Shown in pieces: positions 34,711 through 43,967 of a stretch of 64,000 nt of DNA. Numbering within the stretch: the first letter of the stretch is position 1; every line of letters begins with the position of its first letter. The position numbers and the translations under genes are program-made. The stretch comes from G965233625 sp965233625. Lineage in GTDB: Bacteria > Planctomycetota > Planctomycetia > Pirellulales > Pirellulaceae. The notes below the pieces were generated by a model that was not told the DNA's origin, ran no database searches, and saw nothing but the letters and a program-made list of their open reading frames with translations. The DNA lies in NCBI GenBank assembly GCA_965233625.1, contig OZ247499.1, positions 5,022,001 to 5,086,000 on the forward strand, read 5' to 3'.

Positions 34711-36066
34711 TTACTTGCGGGCGACGCGGACCTGCATGTGTCCATAAAGGGTTTCTTTGCCGCGGATGATGAAGAACTTAATGGGCTGCATCTTCTGAAA
34801 CTCGGGCCGGTCAAGGATATAGCTGACGTTGTCCAGCGAAACGGTTTCCCAGATGTGCATGCCAACCAGCACATCGCCCTGGCGGATACCCTGTTTCCAG
34901 GCGGGGCTGTTGGGCTTCACGTCGGCCACTCGCAGACCGCCACGGTAACGCGTGCTGACCGTGCGGAAGGTGTGCGAAGGAACCTGTTCCAGTTTCAGGC
35001 CCAGCGTATCCCAGGTGCGGTCGGTGCTCTCTGCGACAACAGGGGCGCCGCGGTCAGCCACAAACGCGATGGCCAGTGATTGTTCCTGCCGCTTCACTTT
35101 CAGTCGTACCTGCTGTCCGGGGCGGACGCCTAGCAGAGCGCGTTCGAAGTCGAGCGGACGCTGTACGGTGGTATCGCCAACGGCGGTGATGACGTCGCCC
35201 TGCTTCAAGCCGGCAACGGCAGCGGGGCTGCCGCTGGTGACGCTGCGGACAGCGAATTCCAGATGGCGGCGGTCGGCGACGGTCGAGCCAGAAACGCCGT
35301 GCGAAACTGTGTTCTGCGTTTCGGCCTTCATCAAGCGGGCGGAGATGTCGAGGGCTTCGTTAACAGGAATCGCAAAGCCAATGCCCTGGGCGCCGACGCG
35401 GACAGCCACATTGATACCGATCATTTCGCCATCGATATTCAGCAGCGGGCCGCCGGAGTTGCCGGGATTGATGCTGGCGTCTGTCTGAATCAGATCGTGG
35501 TACATCTGCTCATCGCTGACCTGCACGCTGCGGTGCAGGGCGCTGATGATGCCCTTGGTAACGGTGTGCCGGTAACCGAATGCGTTACCGACGGCGATCA
35601 CGGTTTCGCCGTGCATCAGGTCGGCGGAGGTGCCGCTACGGATCACGGGCAGTTCTTTGCCGGTGCTGATTTTGATTACGGCCAGATCGGTCTGCGGATC
35701 GTGGGCCACAATCGAAGCGACGTACTGCGACTTGTCGTACATCGTAACCTGGATGCGACGTACGCCTTCGATGACGTGATAGTTGGTGACGATGTAGCCA
35801 CGCTCATCAATGATGACGCCCGTTCCCATGCCGTTAACCTGCTCGAACCGGGCGCCCTGCTGCGTGCGGTCAAAGTCGGCTCGGACGGTCTTACGGCCGC
35901 TGATATTTACGACCGAAGCGCGGGCGTCGCGAACGGCCCGCACAACGGCGGTCATTCGCAACTCCGAAGCTGCTGCCACGTTCGTGTCAGTGACTAGACC
36001 GCCAGGCAAAGCGGCAAGCACCGTCAGAACGACTGCGGCAACAGCGGAGTGAGGTAGGTATTGCAT
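34711..36066 (-). CDS. HtrA/DegP-type periplasmic serine protease with two PDZ domains
   Basis: 451 residues from the ATG at 36066; an ORF start at 36159 would put 31 residues before the signal peptide (about 1-34). The trypsin-like triad is visible: His97 in IVTNYHVIEG, Asp127 in DPQTDLAVIK and Ser204 in NPGNSGGPL. A first PDZ (about 265-345; SGSPAAVAGLKQGDVITAVG) and a second PDZ-like region (about 365-450; VKPNSPAWKQGIRQGDVLVG) follow. Such proteases degrade or refold damaged envelope proteins. The motB gene lies downstream on the same strand, with 109 bases and a family A element between. Confidence 0.93.
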   Translation of the reverse strand: MQYLPHSAVAAVVLTVLAALPGGLVTDTNVAAASELRMTAVVRAVRDARASVVNISGRKTVRADFDRTQQGARFEQVNGMGTGVIIDERGYIVTNYHVIEGVRRIQVTMYDKSQYVASIVAHDPQTDLAVIKISTGKELPVIRSGTSADLMHGETVIAVGNAFGYRHTVTKGIISALHRSVQVSDEQMYHDLIQTDASINPGNSGGPLLNIDGEMIGINVAVRVGAQGIGFAIPVNEALDISARLMKAETQNTVSHGVSGSTVADRRHLEFAVRSVTSGSPAAVAGLKQGDVITAVGDTTVQRPLDFERALLGVRPGQQVRLKVKRQEQSLAIAFVADRGAPVVAESTDRTWDTLGLKLEQVPSHTFRTVSTRYRGGLRVADVKPNSPAWKQGIRQGDVLVGMHIWETVSLDNVSYILDRPEFQKMQPIKFFIIRGKETLYGHMQVRVARK

Positions 36067-36320
36067 GGATGGCTCATCAATATGGGAAGCCAGCGTAAAC
36101 GCAGCAGCAGGCTCTTTAGCAGGGGCAACATCCGCCGTTGGTGCGAGAGGATGTTGCAATAGGCCCGCGACATGCCGGTGGCGCCGGAATGGTGGGTGTG
36201 AAGGATAAATCGGTTGCTGCTGGCTGGACCGTTAGTAGCCAGTAGACTGCCCGGATATCTCACCCAGATTAACGCCCGGCGGTTTCCCATCCGTTGAATT
36301 TGCAGAACTTCCGTTGAACC

Positions 36321-36350
36321 AGGCACAGGTTGCTTGAGGCGCCTGTGCCT
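36321..36350 (-). terminator. Hairpin downstream of the Cys-repeat lipoprotein gene
   Basis: AGGCACAGG (36321-36329) and CCTGTGCCT (36342-36350) form a perfect 9-bp inverted repeat with a 12-base loop, 15 bases past the stop codon at 36366. There is no T-run on the minus strand, so it may stabilise the mRNA end or act in rho-assisted termination. Confidence 0.45.
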
Positions 36351-36365
36351 GCATGGCATGCGCCG

Positions 36366-37211
36366 CTAGCGGAGCCTCACTCGCCACTTATTGGCAGCAC
36401 GCGTCTGTGCTGGCGCCTGCTTTGGCGGGGCGCCGGGGATCTTCGTCCAGGTGCTATCGTCTGCATCAGACGTTCCTGACTTTAAGGTGACCGGCGGCTG
36501 CGCGGCGGGAGCTGGTTCTGCTTCTGGCCCGTCAATCACACCCGTGGCGCCATCGGCAGGGGGCGAAGTTTCGCCGCCCGGAACTTCTGCCGGAGTTGGG
36601 ATTTCTTCGACGGGTGCATCCTGCGGTTCCGCCTGAAACGGACCATTGTCCATCGGCTTCGGAACCATGGCCGGCGCGGCGTCACCGGCAGGCAACAGAC
36701 CTGGTTCGCCTGCGGGCTGCTCTACGATGGGGCCTTCAAGCACCGAGGCGGGCGCCATGGCGGTTGCCTGCACAACATCGCGGTTGCTGAACACCGGCTC
36801 GGTGGGCAGCGGATGGAAGCGGGCGCCTTTGCGTGCGAAAACTGGCTGCGGCGGCGTCTGCTGCTGACCGTCCGCGTAGTCTTCGATGTAGCCTTCATAC
36901 ACGTCGCCATGGCCGCCCTGATTGCACCCGCAACCTGGCGCGACAACATCCACACCGCAACCCGGCGCCACGACATCTACGCCACAACCCGGTGCCACCA
37001 CATCCACGCCACAACCCGGCGCGACGACGTCTACACCACAACCCGGCGCCACCACATCGGCGCCGCAGGTTGGTCCTAGAAGACCGCCGGTGCAGCTACT
37101 GCAACTGCCGCCAGCTGGGATATAGCGGATCGATAAGCAGCCGCTGAACATGGATGTTGCGGCAAGGCTTGCCGTCAGCAGAAGAGTCCGCCAGTGCACC
37201 AGATAATTCAT
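36366..37211 (-). CDS. Lipoprotein with five Cys-Gly-Val-Asp-Val-Val-Ala-Pro-Gly repeats
   Basis: 281 residues from the ATG at 37211. The lipobox is in SLAATSMFSGC, so the mature protein starts at a lipidated Cys. A Cys/Gly-rich region (GGSCSSCTGG) is followed by five copies of a nine-residue unit, CGVDVVAPG (the first copy reads CGADVVAPG), ending in CGCNQGG. The rest is Pro/Glu/Ala-rich and probably disordered, with a basic end (AANKWRVRLR). The regular cysteines could form disulfide ladders or bind metal. It is not recognised as a named family. The 27-bp DNA unit behind the repeat is described separately. Confidence 0.8.
   Translation of the reverse strand: MNYLVHWRTLLLTASLAATSMFSGCLSIRYIPAGGSCSSCTGGLLGPTCGADVVAPGCGVDVVAPGCGVDVVAPGCGVDVVAPGCGVDVVAPGCGCNQGGHGDVYEGYIEDYADGQQQTPPQPVFARKGARFHPLPTEPVFSNRDVVQATAMAPASVLEGPIVEQPAGEPGLLPAGDAAPAMVPKPMDNGPFQAEPQDAPVEEIPTPAEVPGGETSPPADGATGVIDGPEAEPAPAAQPPVTLKSGTSDADDSTWTKIPGAPPKQAPAQTRAANKWRVRLR
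36930..37064. repeat. 27-bp tandem repeat, five units, inside the lipoprotein gene
   Basis: Units begin at 36930, 36957, 36984, 37011 and 37038. Each has the pattern (G/A)CAACCCGG(C/T)GCSACSAC followed by a variable end, and encodes one nonapeptide on the minus strand. Differences between units lie mainly at third codon positions. Unit number may vary between strains. Confidence 0.9.
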
Positions 37212-37394
37212 GGTTCGAGTCTCAGCCAAAGAGCTTTCGGTTTTGGAAGTACGCCGCAAACCGCGCGCACGCAACCTCCCACACAACCGTTATCGGCGCT
37301 CATGGCCGTCAACTTCCGCCTAACCGTTAAAGTCTGCCATCTTTTTCGCATTCACATGCCAGCAATAGCAGCACGCAAAGCGCATGGGTCTTAC

Positions 37395-38153
37395 TTAATT
37401 GATCTTGAGAATCCTGCCGCGGAAGCGTGAACGCGGGCGGACGGGTTTGGCGGAACCGGCCGTGGCGCCGGGGCGGGCCGTTTCCACTACGGCGTCGAAA
37501 GCGCGGACGCCGCCGGAATCGCTGTTGTGCACGATGTTGATCCGGGTGGTCACAATTGCAGAAGGCGCCGCCTGAAAGCCGCTGACCTTCACTTCGTCAC
37601 CGGGGCCGCCGAACAACAGGTTCTGTGCGTTCAGCGTGATGATTGCCTTCGGGTCAACCTGCACGGTCAGCGTCCGTCCATAATTCACACGGAACGTCAG
37701 GTCTGAAGGGTCCGACCGGATGATGCCCACAACGCGGTTCTTTTTGATCCCGTCGGGCAGCTCTTCGCCAGGATTATCCACCGGGTACAGACCGGGTTTT
37801 GTCGCGGGCGTACGACTGACAATCTTCAAAGCCTTCACAGGTTCGCTGAGGCTACGTCCGCGGAACAATCCTTCAAACTCCACCACCATCTCACGACGCA
37901 GGAAGCTTGGTCTGGCCGTGCCCGTCACTTTGACTTCAGGCGGTCCAATGCCGGGAAAGGTGAAACCGGCGGCAGAACGCTGCGTCGTGGCGGTGAACAC
38001 ATCGCCATTGGCGGCGCGGAATTCCAGCCCGTCGGTCCGCACGCGGACAACCGTGCCTTTGAACTCCCTTTCAACCGCCTGCGACCAGACGCTGCCCGCC
38101 GTGAGAAGTACCAGCAGCACCGCAACGGCGCTGGGGATGAACACGTTTCGCAT
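37395..38153 (-). CDS. Secreted beta-barrel/OB-fold-like protein of unknown function
   Basis: 252 residues from the ATG at 38153, with a signal peptide (about 1-25; VAVLLVLLTAGSVWSQA). The body is all beta strands with the pattern EFKGTVVRVRTDGLEFRAAN, then EVKVTGTARPSFLRREMVVE, VVGIIRSDPSDLTFRV and DEVKVSGFQAAPSAIVTTRI. It resembles DUF5666-type small OB-fold repeats, but the match is loose. The C-terminal tail is basic (RPRSRFRGRILKIN). The envelope location is supported by the signal peptide; the function is unknown. Confidence 0.75.
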   Translation of the reverse strand: MRNVFIPSAVAVLLVLLTAGSVWSQAVEREFKGTVVRVRTDGLEFRAANGDVFTATTQRSAAGFTFPGIGPPEVKVTGTARPSFLRREMVVEFEGLFRGRSLSEPVKALKIVSRTPATKPGLYPVDNPGEELPDGIKKNRVVGIIRSDPSDLTFRVNYGRTLTVQVDPKAIITLNAQNLLFGGPGDEVKVSGFQAAPSAIVTTRINIVHNSDSGGVRAFDAVVETARPGATAGSAKPVRPRSRFRGRILKIN

Positions 38154-38229
38154 GATGGAACCTCCGTAAAATCGTTCCCGGTGACATTCCCCAATTATAG
38201 CACATAGCTGGCGAACGCCCGCAAAACCG

Positions 38230-41200
38230 TTACTTCGCGGCCGGATAGAATTGCGGCGGCGCCTGTGCTGGCAGCACATAAGGCGGCAGCCAGAAGGCAG
38301 CGCGATGCCGGTTGAAGCGGGTTTCAGAAGGGTCCACGGCGAACCAGTTCACCCACCGCCGCGGGTCGGTGTCCACCGGCTGGCAGAGCAGGCTTTCACC
38401 ATTGGGATTGAAGCTGGAAACGGCGTATTCGTAGATGGTCACCGCTGACATATCTTTGTCAGCATTGTCCGCCAGTCCGGGCAACGGATAACTGGGCACC
38501 ACGCCCGTGGCGGTTGTATCCAGGTGCGTCTGGCCCTTCACATCGCGCAGCGCCTGCCAGTCCTTCGTTCCTTTTGCCCGGCGGTACAGCCGGTAGCCTT
38601 GCGCGCCCAGCACCTCTCCCCACGTGGCGTACACGCGGTCCTGCCCGGTGATGATGCGTAGTCCGGCAGGCGGCTGCGGGCGCTGGCTTGTGACATAAAC
38701 CGGGTAGTCGTCCGAAGGCTGGCCCTGCTTAGCGCCGTTGATGGCGATCACGCGGACCCAGAATTTATCGCCTTCGGGCAGTTCATCAATAAAGGTCTGC
38801 GGCCGGTTCACTTCGCCCAGCGGCTCCCACGTGGCGCCAACATCGTCGCTTACTTCCAGGCGCCACTTCTCGGCGCCGCCAGGCGTGCCCCAGTAAATCT
38901 CGGCGCCGCCCTTACGTTGCGTGGTTCGTAAGATGGTGCTCTTTGCTGGCCGCGGCTTAGTGGCGGTCAGTTCCCAGTTGTGCCTGCCGGGCGGAACCAC
39001 GGCCGATAGCACAGCGCCGTTGCGGTCGGTCTTGATCGCCGTACCGTCAATGTAAAAGCGGAATGTTTCCGCTGGTGGCGCCGGCGTCTGCTGGATGAAC
39101 TCAACGGAAATCTTGCCGCCGCGAGATCCTTCGCAAACGCCTTGCACATCGCCGGCGGTGGCGAAGTGCAGCTGCTGATCGTTCCAGCGGATGTTCGCCT
39201 TCGCACCGGCTGCGGTACGGATCACAATATCATAGACGCCCGGCTTCCATGTGGCGTCCGGATTCACAGCGATCTGCCGGACTGCCGAATCCCCGAACAC
39301 CAGTTCCCAGTTATGCGTGCCGGCGGGCAGCGTTGCCGAAATCTGCCCCGCTGCGGGTTGCACCTCCAGGCGCCGGCCGTCGATGTACAACGCGTCGTTC
39401 ATGGTCACGGGACCAATGGCAACGGGCGTGGCGACTTCCGCCGTGTAGTCACCCGTGTAACGCAACGGCTGCGTGAAGCGTGCATTCGCCGCGAAGCCCT
39501 TACCTTCAGTGGTTAGCGTGACGCCGCGGGCGCCAATCGCTTTTACCGCCCGGTCTTCGCCAATATCCAGCACCGCCAGCGTGGTCTCGCCGTTATGGTG
39601 CTGCCGGACGATGCCGCAACTTCCCTGAAAACGCACACCGCCGCGGTCGTAGCGGATTTCTGCTTCGGGCGCTGTCCAGAAGATCAGGTCTTTGCTTGCC
39701 GCCGTATCAACCTGCACTGGGCTGTTGTGATCGCGGACTTTCTGCCCCGCGGTTGTCTGCTGCATCGCCGCGGTGAAGCCGGGCTTGCCAGTGACACCGT
39801 TCACGCTGGTATCAGCCTTGTGGGTCACAATGGCCATGCTGCTGGCATCAAGCGCGGCGTGTTCCGCTGTGTCGTTGGTCAGACCCGGCACGCCGCGGAC
39901 GGCCGTTTTCTGCACATCGCCGACAGGTGTGGCGAAGTAAATATAGGGGAACGGTTCGCCCTGGCCGCCCGCATACCACGCAAAGCGGCGGCGCTGCGCC
40001 GTGGTGTGGTCGTAGATGACAAAATAATCATCACCGGCCAGCAGCACGCTGCGGCTGCGATACTCAGGCCACGAATACGCAACGCCCTTGCGTATCGGAT
40101 GGTCGTCGGGCGTCAGCGGCGTAATGCGGGCAAGCTGCACGTCATCCAGATTGTAGAAAGCCTCTTTCAGCGGGCCGATGCCAATCGAACACCAGGCGTC
40201 GTGCTTCCAGACGCCGAAGTTGCTGACGTTCGTATCATCAAACGAAACAGCTTCTCCCGCCGGTTTCTGCCGGCTGGTATAGCGGCTGGTGTATCGCTTG
40301 CCGGCGGCTGTGAATACGATCTCACCGCCGCCCTGATACTGCTTCTCGTACCAGCGGTAATTGGCGCCGCGGTCTGTCTGCAAGAGCTGCACCATCAGTT
40401 CGCCCGGCGTGTTTACCGCGGCCCGCATCGTAACGCCGTAGCCCGTCCACTTGCGGCTTTCGGGTTGAAAGCGGGTGCCGCTCAGCAGTTTGGGGTCGAG
40501 AGACTGCGTGTAGAAGCCCGTGCGGCTGGCGGCGGCTTTCTGTTGTGCGCGGTAGCGGGCTCCGGTGGATGCGTACAGCAGCTTCTCTGCCAGCAGCGGC
40601 GCGAAAGGCAGCAGCGGGTACGCCATCGGGGTGAAGTCGGGCGACTCGTACGCGGCGGACTCCACGCCGGTATCACTTCGCCGCCTCTCAAAGCCGAACT
40701 CCGCCAGCAACGGCATGCCCGGCCGCCACGTCGCCGCAACGCCATTTGGCGCCGCAACGGGCGACGTCGTCGCGTTCAACACCCATTCCAGCCGGTGTTG
40801 CACTTCCGCCGAAGCGAACCGGTTTACGCCGTCGGTCAACTCACCCAGGCGGTGGCTCTGATAATTATGCTCCAGCTCCATCGGTGCATAGCCCGACGCA
40901 CTGCCCGTCGGCCGCCCGCCCCAGCTGTTCCACGGATCAACCGCGGGGCGAAGGTAAAACCGGCCAGCCAGTTGCATCGCTTTGTGCGATTGATCCAGCC
41001 AGTCGCGCGCCATCGGGTGTGCCGGAAAACGGTGCGCCGCCTGCGCAAGCCGCCGCCACAACTGCGCCGCAATATTCGGGGCGCCTCCCAGCCCGACGCG
41101 ATACGGCCAGTCATATTCGTCCATCGCTGCCAGATACGCAGCCAGCAGTTCGTACTGGGGCGATTCGTAAGCGATCTGTTCCGGATCGGCGTTGTGATTG

Positions 41201-42651
41201 GCCCAGCTTGCCATATCTGGCCCAGGCGACAGCACCCAGTCTTTCACGCGGTCCAGCGTGACGGCGCTGTAATGATGATAAAGCCACGCCGGGTAAAGCG
41301 GTGTCGGGTCCGCCGTGGCGTTGCCGGGCGGTTCGTAATCGTGTGCTGCCGCCCGCCGCTTTGCCGTGTTGCGATCGTAGAACGCCAGCGACGTGTGACG
41401 TGTTCCTGTCACTAAGGGAAAACTGTAAATCAGCGTCTTACTGGCCGGGATAAACCGGAAGCGGATCTGCATCGCGGCGCCGGCGGTGTGAATGCTGTAC
41501 TGCGGCGTTTTCCAGCGGTGCGTCTCGCGGACCAGCAGCCCCATTTCGTCTCCGCCCACACTATCCCAGAACGCAATGTGCGGCGCATAAGGTGTTAAGG
41601 CGTTGCCGCGGAAAGGCGCCACGCGGCAGATCATTTCGCCACCGGGCTGCTCAAGATACGGCCCGCCATTCCACGCCGGGTCGTGCCCCTGAAACGGCTT
41701 GACGGCGGCGCCCGGCTCTGGCGTGAGCACGGCAGGTCGTTTGACCGGTTCATCAATGGGTGTCACCACCGGCGCCCCCTGGCGGGTGTGATCCATGGCG
41801 GCGTGACGGTGCGTCGGCGTGACGCCTTCCCAGGCGAATTCCATCCGTAGGTTGTCGCCGGTGGAGATACCCGCGATGGACTCGCTAATTTCGATGAACT
41901 CATAGCCCAGGATGCAGCGGATTGTCGCCGTGTAGCGCCCGCCGTTTTTGAATTGATAGTTCATCTCATAGGTGACAAACAGCGGCCCGTCATCCAGCTT
42001 CCGCACGCCGAAGCCTGTCACCGGCTGATCCCCGGCAATGTAGCTGCGGCCGACCCAGCCCTTGCCGCGGTTGAGTTGCACCACGGGCCCAGGTGCAGCT
42101 TGTCCGGCAGCCGCCGGCGCTGCGGGCAGACGCACTTGCAACGCGCCGGTATCGATGGTCGCGATGCCTGCGGCAACGGTTTCTTTCACCGGCTGACGGA
42201 ATTCGATGCCTTGGAACAGCGAACCATTGGCCGCCTCCACCGGCGCGGGTCCACTGAACGGACCAACCGTCAGCGCGAAGGTGCGTTTGCTGCCGGTGGG
42301 CAGATCGCAGAAGAAGCTGACCTTGGCGAATTGCAGCTCGGCCGCCGTTCCGCGTACTTCGGAAAGCTGAACCGGAATCCGCTGCCCGCTTTCAACATGT
42401 GTCAGCTGCAACTGCGCGGCGGCGATGCCCGGCTTGTTGAAAACCACCGGATAGGTGACCAGCGTCCGCGGCCACGCATACTTCGGATCGTTCAGGCGGT
42501 CGGCAACCGTCAGCATCAACGGCTGTCCGTTAAACCGCTGCAAGTAATGGTTATCGCGCTGCGTGGCGGCGCGACCTACCGTTGAATAAGCCAGCAGCGC
42601 TAAAGCAGCGATGACAAAAAACTGACAGCGGGAGATCATAGAGAATTCCAT
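38230..42651 (-). CDS. Very large secreted protein (1473 residues) with C-terminal Fn3-like domain
   Basis: A signal peptide (residues about 10-28; FFVIAALALLAYSTVGRAA) is followed by a beta-sandwich region (about 40-420). A helical (alpha/alpha toroid-like) section runs about 470-720 (WLYHHYSAVTLDRVKDWVLS, YDWPYRVGLGGAPNIAAQLW). Next come beta-rich domains like those behind polysaccharide-lyase/heparinase folds (about 720-1000; SVLLAGDDYFVIYDHTTAQR), PEGA-like strands (about 1100-1260; PAGTHNWELVFG, PPGRHNWELTAT) and a fibronectin-III-like end (about 1340-1430; PAGLRIITGQDRVYATWGEV). The order suggests a carbohydrate-active lyase-like enzyme, but no catalytic residues could be fixed. ATG 42639 is an alternative start. 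Confidence 0.78.
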   Translation of the reverse strand: MEFSMISRCQFFVIAALALLAYSTVGRAATQRDNHYLQRFNGQPLMLTVADRLNDPKYAWPRTLVTYPVVFNKPGIAAAQLQLTHVESGQRIPVQLSEVRGTAAELQFAKVSFFCDLPTGSKRTFALTVGPFSGPAPVEAANGSLFQGIEFRQPVKETVAAGIATIDTGALQVRLPAAPAAAGQAAPGPVVQLNRGKGWVGRSYIAGDQPVTGFGVRKLDDGPLFVTYEMNYQFKNGGRYTATIRCILGYEFIEISESIAGISTGDNLRMEFAWEGVTPTHRHAAMDHTRQGAPVVTPIDEPVKRPAVLTPEPGAAVKPFQGHDPAWNGGPYLEQPGGEMICRVAPFRGNALTPYAPHIAFWDSVGGDEMGLLVRETHRWKTPQYSIHTAGAAMQIRFRFIPASKTLIYSFPLVTGTRHTSLAFYDRNTAKRRAAAHDYEPPGNATADPTPLYPAWLYHHYSAVTLDRVKDWVLSPGPDMASWANHNADPEQIAYESPQYELLAAYLAAMDEYDWPYRVGLGGAPNIAAQLWRRLAQAAHRFPAHPMARDWLDQSHKAMQLAGRFYLRPAVDPWNSWGGRPTGSASGYAPMELEHNYQSHRLGELTDGVNRFASAEVQHRLEWVLNATTSPVAAPNGVAATWRPGMPLLAEFGFERRRSDTGVESAAYESPDFTPMAYPLLPFAPLLAEKLLYASTGARYRAQQKAAASRTGFYTQSLDPKLLSGTRFQPESRKWTGYGVTMRAAVNTPGELMVQLLQTDRGANYRWYEKQYQGGGEIVFTAAGKRYTSRYTSRQKPAGEAVSFDDTNVSNFGVWKHDAWCSIGIGPLKEAFYNLDDVQLARITPLTPDDHPIRKGVAYSWPEYRSRSVLLAGDDYFVIYDHTTAQRRRFAWYAGGQGEPFPYIYFATPVGDVQKTAVRGVPGLTNDTAEHAALDASSMAIVTHKADTSVNGVTGKPGFTAAMQQTTAGQKVRDHNSPVQVDTAASKDLIFWTAPEAEIRYDRGGVRFQGSCGIVRQHHNGETTLAVLDIGEDRAVKAIGARGVTLTTEGKGFAANARFTQPLRYTGDYTAEVATPVAIGPVTMNDALYIDGRRLEVQPAAGQISATLPAGTHNWELVFGDSAVRQIAVNPDATWKPGVYDIVIRTAAGAKANIRWNDQQLHFATAGDVQGVCEGSRGGKISVEFIQQTPAPPAETFRFYIDGTAIKTDRNGAVLSAVVPPGRHNWELTATKPRPAKSTILRTTQRKGGAEIYWGTPGGAEKWRLEVSDDVGATWEPLGEVNRPQTFIDELPEGDKFWVRVIAINGAKQGQPSDDYPVYVTSQRPQPPAGLRIITGQDRVYATWGEVLGAQGYRLYRRAKGTKDWQALRDVKGQTHLDTTATGVVPSYPLPGLADNADKDMSAVTIYEYAVSSFNPNGESLLCQPVDTDPRRWVNWFAVDPSETRFNRHRAAFWLPPYVLPAQAPPQFYPAAK

Positions 42652-42700
42652 CTAAGGCGATTGCATTGCTGCGAAAGCCTGTGATTCGTGTCTGCGCCGG

Positions 42701-43633
42701 TCACGCCGTCGCCTTCAGGCAATCTTCCAGATAAGCGCGTGACTTGTTGATGGCGGCGGTAATTTCTGTGGCCGTGGGCAGGATGGGAACGCCACGCGGC
42801 ACCGGGTGCATGAAGATTTCCGTGAAGCCCTGGTAGTTGATCTTACGCAGCGCTGCCAGCAACGGCCGGTAATCCAGCCCGCCGCCAAAGCCCGGCATCT
42901 GCATCATTTCCTGCTTCTTAGGCAGCTTCACGTGCGAACCCTTGCCATGCTCCTGCGCGTAGAAGAACGCCAGGGACGGTCCCAGATGTTCAATCAGCTT
43001 GGGCATCTCTTCGACGTACTTGTAAAGGTGATGCGGCGCGAACGCCAGGCCCAGGTGCTGTGACTTATTCATGTCAGCGAAGTAGCGGATCGAATCCGGC
43101 GTGTAAAGCAGTTGCCGGGCGTGATTCTCCACGGCGATGGTGATGCCCTGTTCTTCCGCCGCAGCGACATGCGGCTTCATCTTCTCCAGGAATGCTTTTA
43201 CACCGGCCTTCGCCTCGGCGCCGGACGGTTCTCTGGGTCCGCTGGAGCCACAGACAATCGCCTTGCAGCCGAACTGCTTGACGATCTTCATTTCCTCCTG
43301 CAGGCGGAAAGGACCAAGCGGGTAGCGTGTGAAGACGCTGGCGGAAATGTCGTGCTTTTTCAGCAACGCCTGAAACGCATCGTGGCCCATCGCTTCAATC
43401 TGTTCACGCTGATCGCCGTGCACCAGGCACCAGATGTCGATATCGCTGGCGCCGGTCTTCGACACTTCGGGCAGAATTTCCGCCAGCTTCATTTTGCCGT
43501 ACATGCAAGACGAAACAATGTAATTCAGCTTAAAGTCCTGCTTCGCATCTTCGGCCCTGGCAACGGCGCCCACGGCGGATGCAGCAGCGATAGCGGTAGA
43601 CGTCTGTAAGAAATGGCGGCGGTGATGAACCAT
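42701..43633 (-). CDS. Exported sugar-phosphate isomerase/epimerase-like TIM-barrel protein
   Basis: 310 residues from the ATG at 43633. The N-terminus (MVHHRRHFLQTSTAIAAASA) looks like a twin-arginine-type or Sec export signal. The AP-endonuclease-2/xylose-isomerase-like barrel shows ASDIDIWCLVHGDQREQIEA, GCKAIVCGSSGPREPSG, GITIAVENHARQLLYTP (metal Glu), LGLAFAPHHLYKY, YAQEHGKGSH and GFTEIFMHPVPRG. Planctomycetes have many exported members; some act on sugars or polyols. The gene lies just downstream of the large secreted protein's divergent side and a family B element lies upstream of it. Substrate unknown. Confidence 0.87.
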   Translation of the reverse strand: MVHHRRHFLQTSTAIAAASAVGAVARAEDAKQDFKLNYIVSSCMYGKMKLAEILPEVSKTGASDIDIWCLVHGDQREQIEAMGHDAFQALLKKHDISASVFTRYPLGPFRLQEEMKIVKQFGCKAIVCGSSGPREPSGAEAKAGVKAFLEKMKPHVAAAEEQGITIAVENHARQLLYTPDSIRYFADMNKSQHLGLAFAPHHLYKYVEEMPKLIEHLGPSLAFFYAQEHGKGSHVKLPKKQEMMQMPGFGGGLDYRPLLAALRKINYQGFTEIFMHPVPRGVPILPTATEITAAINKSRAYLEDCLKATA

Positions 43634-43967
43634 ATAATTGTCTCCGCGTGAAAGGGATACGGGTAACTTGAACTTTGGTTTTTGAAGTTGGACACTAAGC
43701 GCGAAGCGCGAGCGAGGGGCGTTTGATTTTTGCTGCGAATATTTAGCGTGTTTGGCCTTTCCCAGCGGCAACGAGGGACTTCAACCGGCGACATGCTTCA
43801 GGTTCCGGCGTCCCTCGCTTGCGCTTCGGGTTGGTGTTTAAAGCGGCCTATTTCTGGGCGGTTTTACAATAATCCGCAACGCCGTGCGAATCCTGTTACG
43901 TTGTGTGCGAGTTGTTACCATTGTAGTCGCATCGTGGAAGCACTGAACGGAAAAAAGGATCTTGCAG
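43634..43967. other. Divergent intergenic region (334 bases) with one family B repeat
   Basis: It separates the isomerase-like gene (minus) from the DAACS symporter gene (plus). Family B copy 43692-43837 occupies the middle. Promoters for both genes should be in what remains, but no convincing -35/-10 pair was seen. A GGAAAAAAGGAT stretch before 43968 can serve as the symporter's ribosome site. Confidence 0.6.
43692..43837 (-). repeat. Family B repeat, copy 1 (146 bp, inverted orientation)
   Basis: The left end is ACACTAAGCGCGAAGCGCGA and continues GCGAGGGGCG. The right end is CGTCCCTCGCTTGCGCTTCG followed by GGTTGGTGT. The two ends are inverted copies. The interior, read on the minus strand, contains GACGCCGGAA and GTCGCCGGTTGAAGTCC, shared with copy 3 at 63855. 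No coding content is seen. Confidence 0.8.

Noticed and set aside
36930..37064. Possible CRISPR array
   Set aside because: The 27-bp units are directly adjacent with no spacers and keep the reading frame of a lipoprotein gene.
39595..41415. 606-codon open frame on the + strand
   Set aside because: It lies wholly antisense to the 1473-residue secreted protein, is rich in Arg and His as expected for a shadow of GC-rich coding DNA, and has no recognisable domain.
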